Positions 9,656 to 20,606 are shown, numbered from the stretch's first letter. The stretch: 64,000 nt of DNA from Pseudomonas viridiflava (GCF_900590755.1 NZ_UUOC01000052.1:124001-188000), one strand, 5' to 3'. Notes: generated by a model from the sequence alone, not told the origin. A program made the numbers and translations.

Positions 9656-9913
9656 TTAGCCAGCGAGTTGACCAACGAAGGGGTTCGCAAAGGTGAAGAA
9701 CAGAGCGATACCAACACCGATCATGGTCACGGCGTCGAGCAGGCCGGCAACGATGAACATTTTGACCTGCAGCATTGGAACCATTTCTGGCTGGCGAGCT
9801 GCGCCTTCCAGGAATTTGCCGCCCAGCAGGCCGAAGCCGATTGCAGTACCCAGTGCGCCCAGGCCGATCAACAGTGCAACAGCGATAGCGGTTAGACCAA
9901 CTACAGTTTCCAT
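9656..9913 (-). CDS. atpE: ATP synthase Fo c subunit (proteolipid)
   Basis: Ring-forming proton carrier. 85 residues forming two membrane helices joined by the polar loop ARQPE (residues 39-43). The ion-binding carboxylate is Asp60 in [12 protein letters not shown]. The surroundings lack the sodium-binding glutamine/glutamate pattern of Na+ rings, so proton coupling is inferred. A 148-bp gap to atpB upstream and 57 bp to atpF downstream give it spacing suited to its higher stoichiometry. Confidence 0.97.
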
Positions 9914-10061
9914 CTTTCCTCCCGACTTTTACGTCGTATTGGTTAGGTTTTTTTAATTTAAAGCGGTAAAACAAATCGTTAATACATCAGCCTTCGCGGT
10001 AACCCGCTAGCGGCTTCCTCTCGCCGAAACGAGAGGTACATCCAGACGCGCCAGGCGAGTC

Positions 10062-10931
10062 TTAATGGTTATCTTCGTGAGCCATCGACAGGTAAACAAT
10101 GGTCAGCATCATGAAGATGAACGCCTGCAAGGTGATGATCAGGATGTGGAAAACAGCCCACGCCCATTGCAGAACCACGCCCAGACCGCTGAGCCACAGA
10201 AGGCCGCTGCCGAACATGACGGCGATCAGGATAAACACCAGCTCGCCAGCGTACATGTTGCCGAAAAGACGCAGTGCCAACGAAATCGGTTTGGCAATCA
10301 GTGTCACGAATTCAAGCAGGAAGTTCACCGGAATCAACAGCGCCTGAACGAAAATGTTCTTGCTGCCGAACGGGTGAAGGGTCAGTTCGCCGATGAAGCC
10401 GCCGATGCCCTTGACCTTGATGCTGTAGAAAATGATCAGCGCAAACACCGACAGGGCCATGCCCAGAGTCGCGTTTGGATCGGTAGTGGATACGGCACGG
10501 AAGAACGTGTGCTCGTTGCCGGTGATCATGATCGCCACTTGAGGAATCCAGTCGACCGGGATCAGGTCGATAGCGTTCATCAGGAATACCCAGGCGAAAA
10601 TGGTCAGCGCCAACGGTGCAATCACCGGGCTACGACCATGGAAGCTGTCCTTGACGCTGGTGTCGACGAACTCGACCAGCACTTCAACGAAGTTCTGCAA
10701 ACCGCCAGGCTGACCGGAAGTCGCCTTTTTGGCCGCCATGCGGAAGATCAGGACGAAAATCAGACCCAGTGCAACCGACCAGCCGAGAGTATCGACGTGG
10801 AAAGCCCAAAAGCCCATTTCCTTCGCTTCTGCTGCGGTGTGGGCAAAACCCCAACCGCCATCTGGTAGCTGACCGAAGGTCAGGTTCTGCAAGTGGTGCT
10901 GGATATAGCCCGAAGCTGTTTGCTCTGCCAT
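10062..10931 (-). CDS. atpB: ATP synthase Fo a subunit
   Basis: Stator channel protein for proton entry and exit. 289 residues, about five to six membrane helices. The essential arginine lies in SLALRLFGNMYAGELV (about residues 218-233) and the C-terminal helix in ITLQAFIFMMLTIVYLSMAHEDNH. First structural Fo gene after atpI, 16 bp apart. Confidence 0.97.
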   Translation of the reverse strand: MAEQTASGYIQHHLQNLTFGQLPDGGWGFAHTAAEAKEMGFWAFHVDTLGWSVALGLIFVLIFRMAAKKATSGQPGGLQNFVEVLVEFVDTSVKDSFHGRSPVIAPLALTIFAWVFLMNAIDLIPVDWIPQVAIMITGNEHTFFRAVSTTDPNATLGMALSVFALIIFYSIKVKGIGGFIGELTLHPFGSKNIFVQALLIPVNFLLEFVTLIAKPISLALRLFGNMYAGELVFILIAVMFGSGLLWLSGLGVVLQWAWAVFHILIITLQAFIFMMLTIVYLSMAHEDNH

Positions 10932-10947
10932 GTGTGCCTCAAACGCC

Positions 10948-11355
10948 CTAAGGTCTCGAAAGTCTTGTTCTCATCAACAGGGGAGCGAACCAGCTGACCA
11001 GTTGGGTCAGCATGAACACGCCGAATACAGCTAGCGGCGCCAATGGCTTCACACCTGCGAACGTCAGTGCAAACAGCACAGCCGTCAAAATCAGTTTGCC
11101 CGCCTCGCCGGCGTAGAAAGACCGGACAATGGCTTGCGCTGCTCTAGCCCCGGAAAACCGGAAAGCCTTGTGAGCGAAGTACAAATTGGGCAGCCAGGCT
11201 ATCAGACCTCCGCAAAGGCCCGAATACCCGGCTACGACTCCATGCCACTGCCACAGCGCCAAGGCTGCCAGCAGCAGGACAATAAATTGAGCCAGCAATA
11301 CTGGAAAAACTGCCAGGCGATGGAACGGCAAGCGGTTTGGCATGCGTGTTTCCAT
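10948..11355 (-). CDS. atpI: ATP synthase assembly protein I
   Basis: Small membrane protein at the head of the atp operon, thought to help c-ring assembly or Mg2+ supply. 135 residues from ATG at 11355, which has AGGAG 8 bp upstream. Longer in-frame starts up to 11457 lack a ribosome site and run into the promoter region. Four hydrophobic helices (about 14-35, 42-60, 80-96, 104-125) with a PNLYFAHKAFR motif between the second and third. Confidence 0.9.
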   Translation of the reverse strand: METRMPNRLPFHRLAVFPVLLAQFIVLLLAALALWQWHGVVAGYSGLCGGLIAWLPNLYFAHKAFRFSGARAAQAIVRSFYAGEAGKLILTAVLFALTFAGVKPLAPLAVFGVFMLTQLVSWFAPLLMRTRLSRP

Positions 11356-11501
11356 CACAACTGCTCCTCGTGCATCGGCCGCCAAAATCAATAACTTGGC
11401 ATAATTTGTGCCGACAAAATGCGCGCAGAGTATAGGGGCGCTTAAGCCCCTATTCAACCGTCAGGTAGTGATTTCCGACTACACGCTACAGCGCAATTGT
11501 T

Positions 11502-12374
11502 TCAGCGGATGTGTGCAAGCACGCCCTGAAGCTCATCCAGCGAGTTATATCGGATAACTAACTGGCCTTTGCCCTTCTGTCCGTGGCGAATCTGCACCGC
11601 AGAGCCCAGCCGCTCGGCCAGTCGCTGTTCCAGGCGGCTGATGTCCGGATCGGTCTTGACCGGCTCGACGGCGGCCGGTTTGCCACTCAACCACTGCCGT
11701 ACAAGTGCTTCAGTCTGACGAACCGTGAGGCCGCGTGCGACAACATGTCGCGCCCCTTCCACCTGCTTTTCTTCGGGTAAACCGAGCAAAGCACGGGCAT
11801 GACCCATTTCCAGGTCACCGTGGGAAAGCATGGTCTTGATCACATCCGGCAGCGCAATCAGGCGCAACAGGTTGGCGACGCTCACCCGGGACTTACCCAC
11901 AGCATCAGCGACTTGCTGCTGGGTCAGCTGGAATTCCTGCTGCAAACGCTGCAGGGCGACCGCTTCCTCGACGGGATTGAGGTCTTCGCGCTGGATATTC
12001 TCGATCAACGCCATCGCAATGGCGGTTTCATCGGGAACATCACGAACCATGGCCGGAATGGTTTCCATCCCGGCTTGCTGACTGGCACGCCAGCGACGCT
12101 CACCGGCAATAATTTCAAAACGGTTGTCAGCAATCGGACGCACCACGATTGGCTGCATCACGCCCTGGGCCTTGATCGACAGGGCAAGCTCTTCGAGCGC
12201 CTGCGGATCCATGTCCCGACGCGGCTGATACTTGCCCCGCTGAATCAGGTCCAGTGGAACATGCTGCAATTCGCGCTGATCGGCTTTGACGGCCTGCTCT
12301 TCCAGCGAACTGACGGTTGGACTGCTCAGAAGTGCGTCCAGCCCACGTCCGAGACCTCTTTTCTTGACGGCCAT
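11502..12374 (-). CDS. parB: Chromosome partitioning protein ParB
   Basis: CTP-dependent DNA clamp that loads at parS and spreads to organise the origin domain. 290 residues: N-terminal ParB/CTPase domain with the GERRWRA box (about residues 107-113) and ENIQREDLNPVEEA, a helix-turn-helix (LTQQQVADAVGKSRVSVANLLRL), and a C-terminal dimerisation domain. Its gene is 9 bp behind parA. Two matching parS sites occur 16 kb away inside recF. A GC hairpin (AGGGGC/GCCCCT) about 50 bp past the stop may end transcription weakly. Confidence 0.97.
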   Translation of the reverse strand: MAVKKRGLGRGLDALLSSPTVSSLEEQAVKADQRELQHVPLDLIQRGKYQPRRDMDPQALEELALSIKAQGVMQPIVVRPIADNRFEIIAGERRWRASQQAGMETIPAMVRDVPDETAIAMALIENIQREDLNPVEEAVALQRLQQEFQLTQQQVADAVGKSRVSVANLLRLIALPDVIKTMLSHGDLEMGHARALLGLPEEKQVEGARHVVARGLTVRQTEALVRQWLSGKPAAVEPVKTDPDISRLEQRLAERLGSAVQIRHGQKGKGQLVIRYNSLDELQGVLAHIR

Positions 12375-12383
12375 GGGTTTTCC

Positions 12384-13175
12384 TTAAGTTGGCTGAGCTG
12401 TGCGCGAACCGCGCCGTTGACGACGAACCATTTCTCCAGCCAGAGCCAGATAGGCCAGTGCGCCCCGCGAAGACTTGTCGTAGGCCAGTGCCGGCATACC
12501 AAAACTCGGAGCCTCGGCCAGACGGATGTTGCGCGGGATCACGGTGTCATACAGCTGTTCGCCGAAATGCTCTTTGAGTTGCGCCGACACGTCGTTGATC
12601 AGGCTCAGACGCGGGTCGTACATGGTGCGCAACAGTCCCTCGATTTTCAGCTGGGGATTGAGCAACTCGCCGATTCGTTTGATGTTATCCACAAGGTCGC
12701 TCAGCCCTTCAAGGGCAAAGTATTCACACTGCATGGGGATAATAACCCCGTCAGCGGCGACCAATGCGTTCAATGTCAGCATCGACAGCGATGGAGGGCA
12801 GTCGATGAGCACGTAGTCGTAATTTTCGCGGATCGGCGCCAATGCGTTGCGCAGACGGCTCTCTTTCATCTGCATTTCCAGCAGATTGACCTCGGCAGCG
12901 GTCAGATCGCGGTTGGCCGGCAACAGCTGGTAACCTCCATGTTCGGAGAATTGCATGGCCTGAGCCAGGTCGCACTCGCCGATCAGAACGTCATAAATCG
13001 AGTTTTCCAGGGCGTGTTTATCCACACCGCTGCCCATCGTGGCATTGCCCTGAGGGTCGAGATCGATCAACAGCACGCGGCGCTTGGTCGCGACCAACGA
13101 TGCTGCGAGATTGATACAGGTGGTGGTTTTACCCACACCACCCTTTTGGTTCGCAATCGCGAATACCTTAGCCAT
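12384..13175 (-). CDS. parA: Chromosome partitioning ATPase ParA (Soj type)
   Basis: Deviant Walker ATPase that drives ParB-parS complexes apart. 263 residues; the P-loop KGGVGKTT starts at residue 10, with the signature lysine, and VLIDCPPS is the Walker B region. No N-terminal DNA-binding extension, as expected for a chromosomal ParA. It lies 18 bp after rsmG and directly before parB; a perfect DnaA box lies in the gene at 12685. Confidence 0.97.
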   Translation of the reverse strand: MAKVFAIANQKGGVGKTTTCINLAASLVATKRRVLLIDLDPQGNATMGSGVDKHALENSIYDVLIGECDLAQAMQFSEHGGYQLLPANRDLTAAEVNLLEMQMKESRLRNALAPIRENYDYVLIDCPPSLSMLTLNALVAADGVIIPMQCEYFALEGLSDLVDNIKRIGELLNPQLKIEGLLRTMYDPRLSLINDVSAQLKEHFGEQLYDTVIPRNIRLAEAPSFGMPALAYDKSSRGALAYLALAGEMVRRQRRGSRTAQPT

Positions 13176-13193
13176 TCTTGCTTGTTTTCCCCG

Positions 13194-13834
13194 TCATGCC
13201 GTGCGGCGCAGTATCAGCAGATGGCGTTGGCCTTGGCAACCCGGAACGGTCAAGGCTTGTGCGCTATCGAGCTTGAAATCTGCGGGTAATGCTACCAGCT
13301 CATCGGTCGGATGCAGGCCTTTCATGGCCAGCCACCGCGTATTGGCGTCGCCCATATGGCGAGTCCACCCAGTAAAGTCTTCGAGGCTGCTGAATGCACG
13401 GGAAACAATCCCGGTAAACGGCAGCTCCGGATGAAAGGCTTCGGCGCGGCTGTGGATAACTTCAAGATTATCCAGCTTGAGCTCCAGTTTGACCTGGGTC
13501 AGAAACCGGGTTTTCTTGCCGTTGCTGTCCAGGACGGTGATTTTCATCTCCGGGAACAGAATCGCCAGGGGAATACCCGGCATGCCGCCGCCACTGCCGA
13601 CGTCCAGCCAGCGCTCGCCTTCGATGAAAGGAACAACGCTCAGGCTGTCGAGCAGGTGACGAGAAACCATTTCGTCTGGATCGCGCACTGCGGTCAGGTT
13701 GTAGGCCTTGTTCCACTTGATCAGCAGCGCCAGATAGCCCAGCAGTTGAGCATGCTGGGCTTCGCTGAGCACCACACCCAATGCCTGGGCGCCTTGGGAT
13801 AACTCGTTTGCGTGTTGCGGGGTGACCATAGAAC

Positions 13835-13838
<4 letters not shown>
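13194..13838 (-). CDS. rsmG: 16S rRNA (guanine527-N7)-methyltransferase
   Basis: SAM-dependent methylation of G527 in 16S rRNA; loss is a known route to low-level streptomycin resistance. 214 residues with the SAM loop LDVGSGGGMPGIPLAI (about residues 72-87). The TTG start at 13838 has GGAG 8 bp upstream and overlaps the mnmG stop (TTGA), suggesting translational coupling. An internal ATG at 13829 lacks a well-placed ribosome site. A perfect DnaA box lies at 13451. Confidence 0.95.
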
Positions 13839-15727
<1,889 letters not shown>

Positions 15728-15842
15728 CACGCACCTCGTGCCTGTTTTAGATGGGAATTTGGGATAGCGGACAAGTATAGGGACTTCACCCCCCTGAAAG
15801 GAACCGTTTGCACAAAATTTAACCAGCTGTGGAAAAGTCTCA

Positions 15843-16115
15843 GATATAGAAATTAAAAAGAAAGAAGATTTATAAAACCTTATTTTAAATGCTATTTATA
15901 CTGAGCCTGATTTCTGTGGATAGATTTACGTAGGCCACGTATTTCAATGTGTACAGAGATTCAAAAGTCTGTGGTCATGTGCCCGAGAGGGTTTGGGATA
16001 ACCGTCCTGAGCCTGTGGATTAAATAGGTACTTGTCCACAGAGGGGGTTATGCGCAGTTTTCAAGCATGGTTATCAACGGGGCTAAGGCGGCCTTATCCA
16101 CAGAGCTTAAGTGCG
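15843..16115. other. Second origin-like DnaA-box region upstream of mnmG (oriC II)
   Basis: This fills most of the 576-bp gap between mnmG and the sigma gene. An AT-rich block at 15843-15905 is followed by DnaA-box-like 9-mers: 15915 (TGTGGATAG), 16014 (TGTGGATTA), 16032 (TTGTCCACA), 16048 (TTATGCGCA), 16071 (TTATCAACG) and one perfect box at 16094 (TTATCCACA). Landmarks lie at the same offsets as in the main origin at 24703, so the regions are homologous direct repeats. Most boxes here carry one change or more. I recall that a second putative origin has been reported for P. aeruginosa; whether this one fires cannot be read from sequence. Bases 16116-16243 show nothing recognisable. Confidence 0.7.
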
Positions 16116-16243
16116 TTATTTTTGCTGATCATGGCGAAAAAATGCCGGGATAGGTTCGGAGAAAATTCTTGAGAGGGTCAAATCGGAGCCGCCACCCGAA
16201 GAAATGAGTGCATGGCTGATGAGCCCGGACCGGTTGGGAGCTA

Positions 16244-16273
16244 TTGTGAGTTGTCGAAACAAAAGCTAATAAT
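16244..16273 (+). promoter_or_regulatory. Predicted sigma-70 promoter of the ECF sigma gene
   Basis: -35 TTGTGA (16244-16249), an 18-bp spacer and -10 AATAAT (16268-16273, five of six consensus bases). The -10 is buried in the Fur box, the expected layout for iron repression. Confidence 0.55.
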
Positions 16274-16283
16274 AGCCATTATC
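16265..16283. promoter_or_regulatory. Fur box upstream of the ECF sigma gene
   Basis: The 19-mer GCTAATAATAGCCATTATC matches the Fur consensus GATAATGATAATCATTATC at 15 of 19 positions, 21 bp before the sigma start codon. Predicted iron-dependent repression of the sigma/anti-sigma pair. Confidence 0.75.
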
Positions 16284-16303
16284 ATTAACTCGCTATCGTC
16301 CCT

Positions 16304-16813
16304 ATGCCTCCTCACTCCCATACGGCAGCTGTCCAGCGCATCTATGAGCAACATCACTCGTGGTTGCATGGGTGGCTCAAAAATCGCCTTTCCAATGCCT
16401 GCGATGCTGCCGATGTGGCGCATGACACCTTTGTGCGGATCCTGGGCTCGGCGAATGCGACGCAGATTCGCGAGCCTCGCGACTATCTGGCCACCGTTGC
16501 CCGGGGTCTGGTGATTGATCGATACCGGCGCAGGGCAATCGAGCTGGCTTATCAGCAGACAATGGCCGAACGGCCGCAAGACACGGTGATCAGCGAAGAA
16601 GACAAAGCCCTGATCATTGAAACCCTGCTGGCTGTGGATAAAGCGCTGGATGATCTGGGCTCACGCACCAAACGGATTTTCATGCTCTCGCAGATTGAAG
16701 GGCTCACTTATCAACAGATTGCCCTTGAGCTGAAGGTTTCGCTGACCACTGTCAAGAAGCACATGATCCGTGCCTTCACTGAGTGCTCGTTGCTCATGGC
16801 GCAGATGTCATGA
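16304..16813 (+). CDS. ECF sigma factor, iron-starvation (FecI-like) type
   Basis: Predicted to direct transcription of the adjacent siderophore receptor when signalled through the anti-sigma factor. 169 residues: region 2 around LSNACDAADVAHDTFVRIL and YLATVARGLVIDRYRRR (about 28-80), region 4 with LTYQQIALELKVSLTTVKKHMIRAF (about 134-158). The ribosome site before ATG 16304 is poor, so the exact start is uncertain. It overlaps the anti-sigma gene by 4 bp (ATGA). Fur box upstream. The cassette is head-on to the replication fork and lies between mnmG and mnmE. Confidence 0.9.
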   Translation: MPPHSHTAAVQRIYEQHHSWLHGWLKNRLSNACDAADVAHDTFVRILGSANATQIREPRDYLATVARGLVIDRYRRRAIELAYQQTMAERPQDTVISEEDKALIIETLLAVDKALDDLGSRTKRIFMLSQIEGLTYQQIALELKVSLTTVKKHMIRAFTECSLLMAQMS

Positions 16814-17757
16814 GTTCGCCACCAGACCGCAAAGTCTTTGAAACGGCAGCCAGTTGGTTTGTGCAGTTCCAGAGCGAGCCGCCGACTCAGATTGAGCACG
16901 CGGCATGGCGGCAATGGCTGGAAAGCGATCCAGAGCACCGGGTGGCGTGGCAGCAGATGGAGCAATTGCAACGTAGCTTGGGCAGCATGCCCCAACATCT
17001 GACCCGGCGAGCGCTATCCAAACCGCAGGATCGTCGTCAGGTGCTGAAACTGTTGTTGGCAGTGGCAGGTACTGGATACGTCGGATGGAATATCCAGCAG
17101 CACACGGCCCTGAAGAACGTGCTGGCTGATTATCGAACCCCGGTAGGTCGGCGCCAGCATGTGGAATTGGCCGATGGCGGCCAAATCGAACTCAATACGG
17201 ATACCGCTATCGATGTGGTGTTCGACAGCCAACAACGGCTGATTCGCTTAAGAGGCGGTGAAATTCTGGTTCGAACCGGAAAACTCGGAGACACGCGCCC
17301 TTTCTATGTCGAGACTCTACAAGGACGGGTGCAGGCGCTGGGTACGCGTTTCTCGGTCCGGCAACTGCAAAACACCACGCGCGTGGGAGTTCTGGAGGAT
17401 AAGGTCAACATCGTCCCCTCCGCTTCCGATGGCATTCCGAGGCTGCTGAGCGCTGGGCAAGGCGTTGACTTCGATACCCATGGCGTCAGCCCCAACCGAA
17501 TTTATCCACAGACCGCCACAGCATGGGTCGACGGACAGTTGATTGTGCTCAACGAAACCTTAAGCAATGTCATCAATGAGTTGGCTCGTTATCGCCCCGG
17601 TGTCGTGCAATGTGATGAACAGGCCGCGAAATTGCGCGTCTCAGGCAGCTTCCGGCTTGATGCGACGGATGCTGTATTGGCGAATCTTCAGGCAAGCCTG
17701 CCCATCCAGGTCCGTTATTTCACTCGTTATTGGGTTTCGGTCAAACGAACGGCTTGA
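16810..17757 (+). CDS. FecR-family anti-sigma factor / signal transducer
   Basis: Inner-membrane protein that should hold the sigma factor and relay occupancy of the receptor. 315 residues: N-terminal cytoplasmic DUF4880-type domain (FETAASWFVQFQSEPP...HAAWRQWLESDPEHRVAWQQME), a short membrane segment at about 76-93 (LKLLLAVAGTGYVGW), a periplasmic FecR domain (RRQHVELADGGQIELNTDT...) and a C-terminal domain (VNELARYRPG-like, AKLRVSGSFRLDATDAVLANL). The ATG at 16810 overlaps the sigma stop. A perfect DnaA box lies at 17502. Confidence 0.9.
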   Translation: MSSPPDRKVFETAASWFVQFQSEPPTQIEHAAWRQWLESDPEHRVAWQQMEQLQRSLGSMPQHLTRRALSKPQDRRQVLKLLLAVAGTGYVGWNIQQHTALKNVLADYRTPVGRRQHVELADGGQIELNTDTAIDVVFDSQQRLIRLRGGEILVRTGKLGDTRPFYVETLQGRVQALGTRFSVRQLQNTTRVGVLEDKVNIVPSASDGIPRLLSAGQGVDFDTHGVSPNRIYPQTATAWVDGQLIVLNETLSNVINELARYRPGVVQCDEQAAKLRVSGSFRLDATDAVLANLQASLPIQVRYFTRYWVSVKRTA

Positions 17758-17862
17758 TAGCGGCTCGCAAAAAAATAAATGCATCGGCGGGGTTATCTTT
17801 TTTGATTCAGGCGCGGCCCTACAGTTAAACGCGAATTTCACCACCTCAGGGTCTACAACAAA

Positions 17863-20307
17863 ATGCGCTTGCCACCTCTTTCGCTTCATACCCGTCGGCA
17901 CCTTTCACGGCAATGCCTCAGCTACAGCCTGCTGCTGACCAGCAGCCTTGGTTGCGCGATGCTGTCCAGCAGCGTCCTTGCCGCAGTGGCTTCCCAACGC
18001 TACAACATTGCTGCCGGCCCTCTGGATAGCGCCCTGAATCAGTTCGCGTCCGCCGCCAATGTGATTTTGTCCTTCTCGCCATCAGAGACCGCGAACCTGC
18101 GAAGTGCCGGGCTTCAGGGCACTTACTCCGTTGAACAGGGGTTCGCGGTGCTTCTCCAAGGCTCGAGACTGCAGGTGGCGGCACAAGCTCCAGGAAGTTA
18201 CATCCTTCAGCCTATTCCCGATAACGGTTCGGTGTTGTTATCGCCGACTGCGATCAACAGCACTTTATCCACAGGCTTCGAGCAACCCACAGCGGATCGC
18301 GGCTATAAGGCTGAAACCAGTCGCGCTGGCACAAAGACCAGCACGCCTCTTTCGGAAACGCCTCGTTCGGTTTCAGTGGTCACCGCACAACGCATGAAAG
18401 ACCAGAAAACCCAGACGCTGACAGAAGCGCTGGGTTATGTGCCGGGTATTTTCGCGCCGCCTTTTGCCGCTGGGGATAACCTTGCGGGCGACCTGTTTTT
18501 CATTCGTGGCTTTAACGCTACTGACTATGGTTATGGCTTGATGCGCGATGGTTTGCGGGTTCAAGGCAACCGTTACGACACCACCACCGAGCCTTATGGG
18601 CTTGAGCGCGTCGAGATATTCCGCGGGCCTTCGTCGATCCTGTATGGCGAGAATGCGCCGGGCGGGTTGGTCAACGTGGTGAGCAAGCGCCCGACTGCCA
18701 ATTCCCAGGGAGAAGTGCAGCTCAGCTACGGCACGAACAATCGTCGGCAACTGGGCGTCGACGTCTCCGGACCGCTGGACGAAAGCGGCAATATCCTGGG
18801 GCGCGTGGTCATGCTTGGCCGTAATGCTGATACGCAAACCGATCATGTTCCAGATGATCGTATGTACATCGCGCCATCGCTGACCTTGAATTTCGATGAC
18901 TACAACACGCTGACCCTTTTGAGCAGTTACCAGAAGGACCACACCAACATGGAGCTGGGCCTGCCTGCGGCCGGCACCTTGCTGCGTAACCCCAATGGCA
19001 AGCTCGATAAAGATACGATGCTCGGCGTTCCGGACTGGAACACCTTCGAGCGCGAGATGTGGAGCGTGGGTTATGAGTTCAGCCATAGTTTCAACGACGA
19101 CTGGCAGTACCGACAGAATTCGCGCTACATGCAGTCGCGCATCACCCGCCATGAGACTTGGCCCGGCAATTTGAACAACGCCGGTTTCGGCACGCTCTTG
19201 AACGTTACGGCTTACGATCGCTTCAACAAGTCGATGGTTTATTCCCTGGATAACCAGCTGGAAGGCAAATTCAACACGGGTGGGCTGGAAAATACCGTGC
19301 TGTTTGGCGCGAGCTTCGACCGGACCTCATTCGGCCAGGATTGGAACGCCGGGTCGGCAGGTCGTATCGATATCTTCGACCCGGTTTATACACAGGATCC
19401 GGTCACCTCCATTGCCGTGCAAAACACCCTGCTGGAACAACAGATGAAGGGCTTGTACGGGCAAATCCAAAGCAAGTACGACAACTGGATTGTGCTGCTG
19501 GGTGGCAGGCAGGATTGGGTCGACAGTGATTTCCGTAACAAGCTGGCACCGGCTGGGGATATCAGCTCCAGAGACAAGAAGTTCACCTACCAGGGCGGGG
19601 TGATGTATCAGTTCGACAATGGCCTTACGCCGTATGTCAGCTATTCCACTGCCTTTGTCCCGGTGCAGCAGATTTCCAACGGTGGCGCCCCGCTCGATCC
19701 GATTACCAGCAGCCAATACGAAGTGGGTTTCAAGTACGAGCCCATCGGCTGGAACACGGCCATCACGGCCTCGATCTATGACCTGCGCAAAAAAGACGAC
19801 ACCTATTTCGACGCCACTACTTCGACCTATCGCCAAGTGGGTGAAAGCCGTTCCAAAGGCGTGGAGTTGGAGGTCAACAGTGACATCAGCCAGAACCTGA
19901 ATGTTACGGCCTCCTATTCTTACACCGACGCCCGTGTGACCAAAGATGCTGCAGGCTCACTGATCGAAGGCCATCAGATTACCGGTGTGCCCCGTAATCA
20001 GGCCTCCGCTTGGGCGAAATATCGATTCCTGGACGGTTACCTCAATGGCTTCCACGTAGGTGCCGGTATTCGCTATTTCGACAGCGCGTTTTCCTACACG
20101 CCGGTGGCCTTGTACGGAAAGCTTGATGCCGGTGACGTCACCCTGGTGGATGCAAACGTCGGCTATCAGATAGACAAGCACTGGTCGGTGGACGTGAACG
20201 CCAAGAACCTGTTCGACAAAGAATACGTTTCGGGCTGTAACGATGCCGGTCGCTGCTATTGGGGTGACAGCCGGACACTGCTGGGGACCGTCAGCTACAA
20301 CTGGTAA
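17863..20307 (+). CDS. TonB-dependent siderophore receptor with signalling (STN) domain
   Basis: Outer-membrane ferric-siderophore importer of the FhuA/FoxA type. 814 residues: signal peptide of about 41 residues ending SSSVLA, an STN signalling domain (about 47-100; YNIAAGPLDSALNQFASAANVIL), a plug (SETPRSVSVVTAQRMKDQ..., about 165-290) and a beta barrel ending in aromatic Trp (YWGDSRTLLGTVSYNW). The STN domain and the upstream sigma/FecR pair indicate cell-surface signalling. The FhuA/FoxA-like ending suggests a hydroxamate ligand such as ferrioxamine or ferrichrome; this is inference. A 105-bp gap from the FecR gene should hold the ECF promoter; I could not define its boxes. Confidence 0.92.
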   Translation: MRLPPLSLHTRRHLSRQCLSYSLLLTSSLGCAMLSSSVLAAVASQRYNIAAGPLDSALNQFASAANVILSFSPSETANLRSAGLQGTYSVEQGFAVLLQGSRLQVAAQAPGSYILQPIPDNGSVLLSPTAINSTLSTGFEQPTADRGYKAETSRAGTKTSTPLSETPRSVSVVTAQRMKDQKTQTLTEALGYVPGIFAPPFAAGDNLAGDLFFIRGFNATDYGYGLMRDGLRVQGNRYDTTTEPYGLERVEIFRGPSSILYGENAPGGLVNVVSKRPTANSQGEVQLSYGTNNRRQLGVDVSGPLDESGNILGRVVMLGRNADTQTDHVPDDRMYIAPSLTLNFDDYNTLTLLSSYQKDHTNMELGLPAAGTLLRNPNGKLDKDTMLGVPDWNTFEREMWSVGYEFSHSFNDDWQYRQNSRYMQSRITRHETWPGNLNNAGFGTLLNVTAYDRFNKSMVYSLDNQLEGKFNTGGLENTVLFGASFDRTSFGQDWNAGSAGRIDIFDPVYTQDPVTSIAVQNTLLEQQMKGLYGQIQSKYDNWIVLLGGRQDWVDSDFRNKLAPAGDISSRDKKFTYQGGVMYQFDNGLTPYVSYSTAFVPVQQISNGGAPLDPITSSQYEVGFKYEPIGWNTAITASIYDLRKKDDTYFDATTSTYRQVGESRSKGVELEVNSDISQNLNVTASYSYTDARVTKDAAGSLIEGHQITGVPRNQASAWAKYRFLDGYLNGFHVGAGIRYFDSAFSYTPVALYGKLDAGDVTLVDANVGYQIDKHWSVDVNAKNLFDKEYVSGCNDAGRCYWGDSRTLLGTVSYNW

Positions 20308-20339
20308 GGCTGTGGATATCTTGGCTTTTCGTGATGGGA

Positions 20340-20441
20340 TCATTACTTGCGGGAGATCTAAGGTTGCCCGCAAGCTCAGGTCCCACATGGGAATGCAGTC
20401 GCCTGTGGGAGATTCCATGTTGGCCTGGAATGCACTTTTTA
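20340..20441. repeat. REP fragments upstream of an intact REP doublet
   Basis: Short decayed REP-like pieces (GCCCGCAAGCTC, GTCCCACATGGGA, GCCTGTGGGAG) precede the intact doublet. Another single half (GCGAGCTTGCTCCCA) follows at about 20553-20567. Together they fill the 299-bp gap between the convergent receptor and mnmE genes; no gene is seen there. Confidence 0.55.
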
Positions 20442-20531
20442 GTGGGACCGGCTTTAGCCGGGAAGGAGGCATTTCAGGCGATGAATTTCGGACGGGTGTA
20501 CTGGCGTCTTCCCGGCTAAAGCCGGTCCCAC
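20442..20531. repeat. REPIN, 90-bp family, copy 1
   Basis: Inverted halves GTGGGACCGGCTTTAGCCGG and CCGGCTAAAGCCGGTCCCAC, 90 bp end to end, between convergent genes. Its interior resembles copy 2 at 39082 closely (GGCATTTCAGGCGAT, AATTTCGG). Confidence 0.9.
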
Positions 20532-20606
20532 ATGAAAGCGCGGTGGTCTGTGTGCGAGCTTGCTCCCATATGGGACCGCATTTCGTGTGGGCTTCAGCCG
20601 AGATGG

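Noticed and set aside
11433..11450. Hairpin AGGGGC/GCCCCT between atpI and parB as a terminator
   Set aside because: It has no T-run on either strand, so it is mentioned with parB but not listed as a terminator.
17758..17862. A Fur box or clear ECF promoter before the TonB receptor
   Set aside because: I found no 19-mer with a good Fur match and no convincing -35/-10 for an iron-starvation sigma, so none is annotated.
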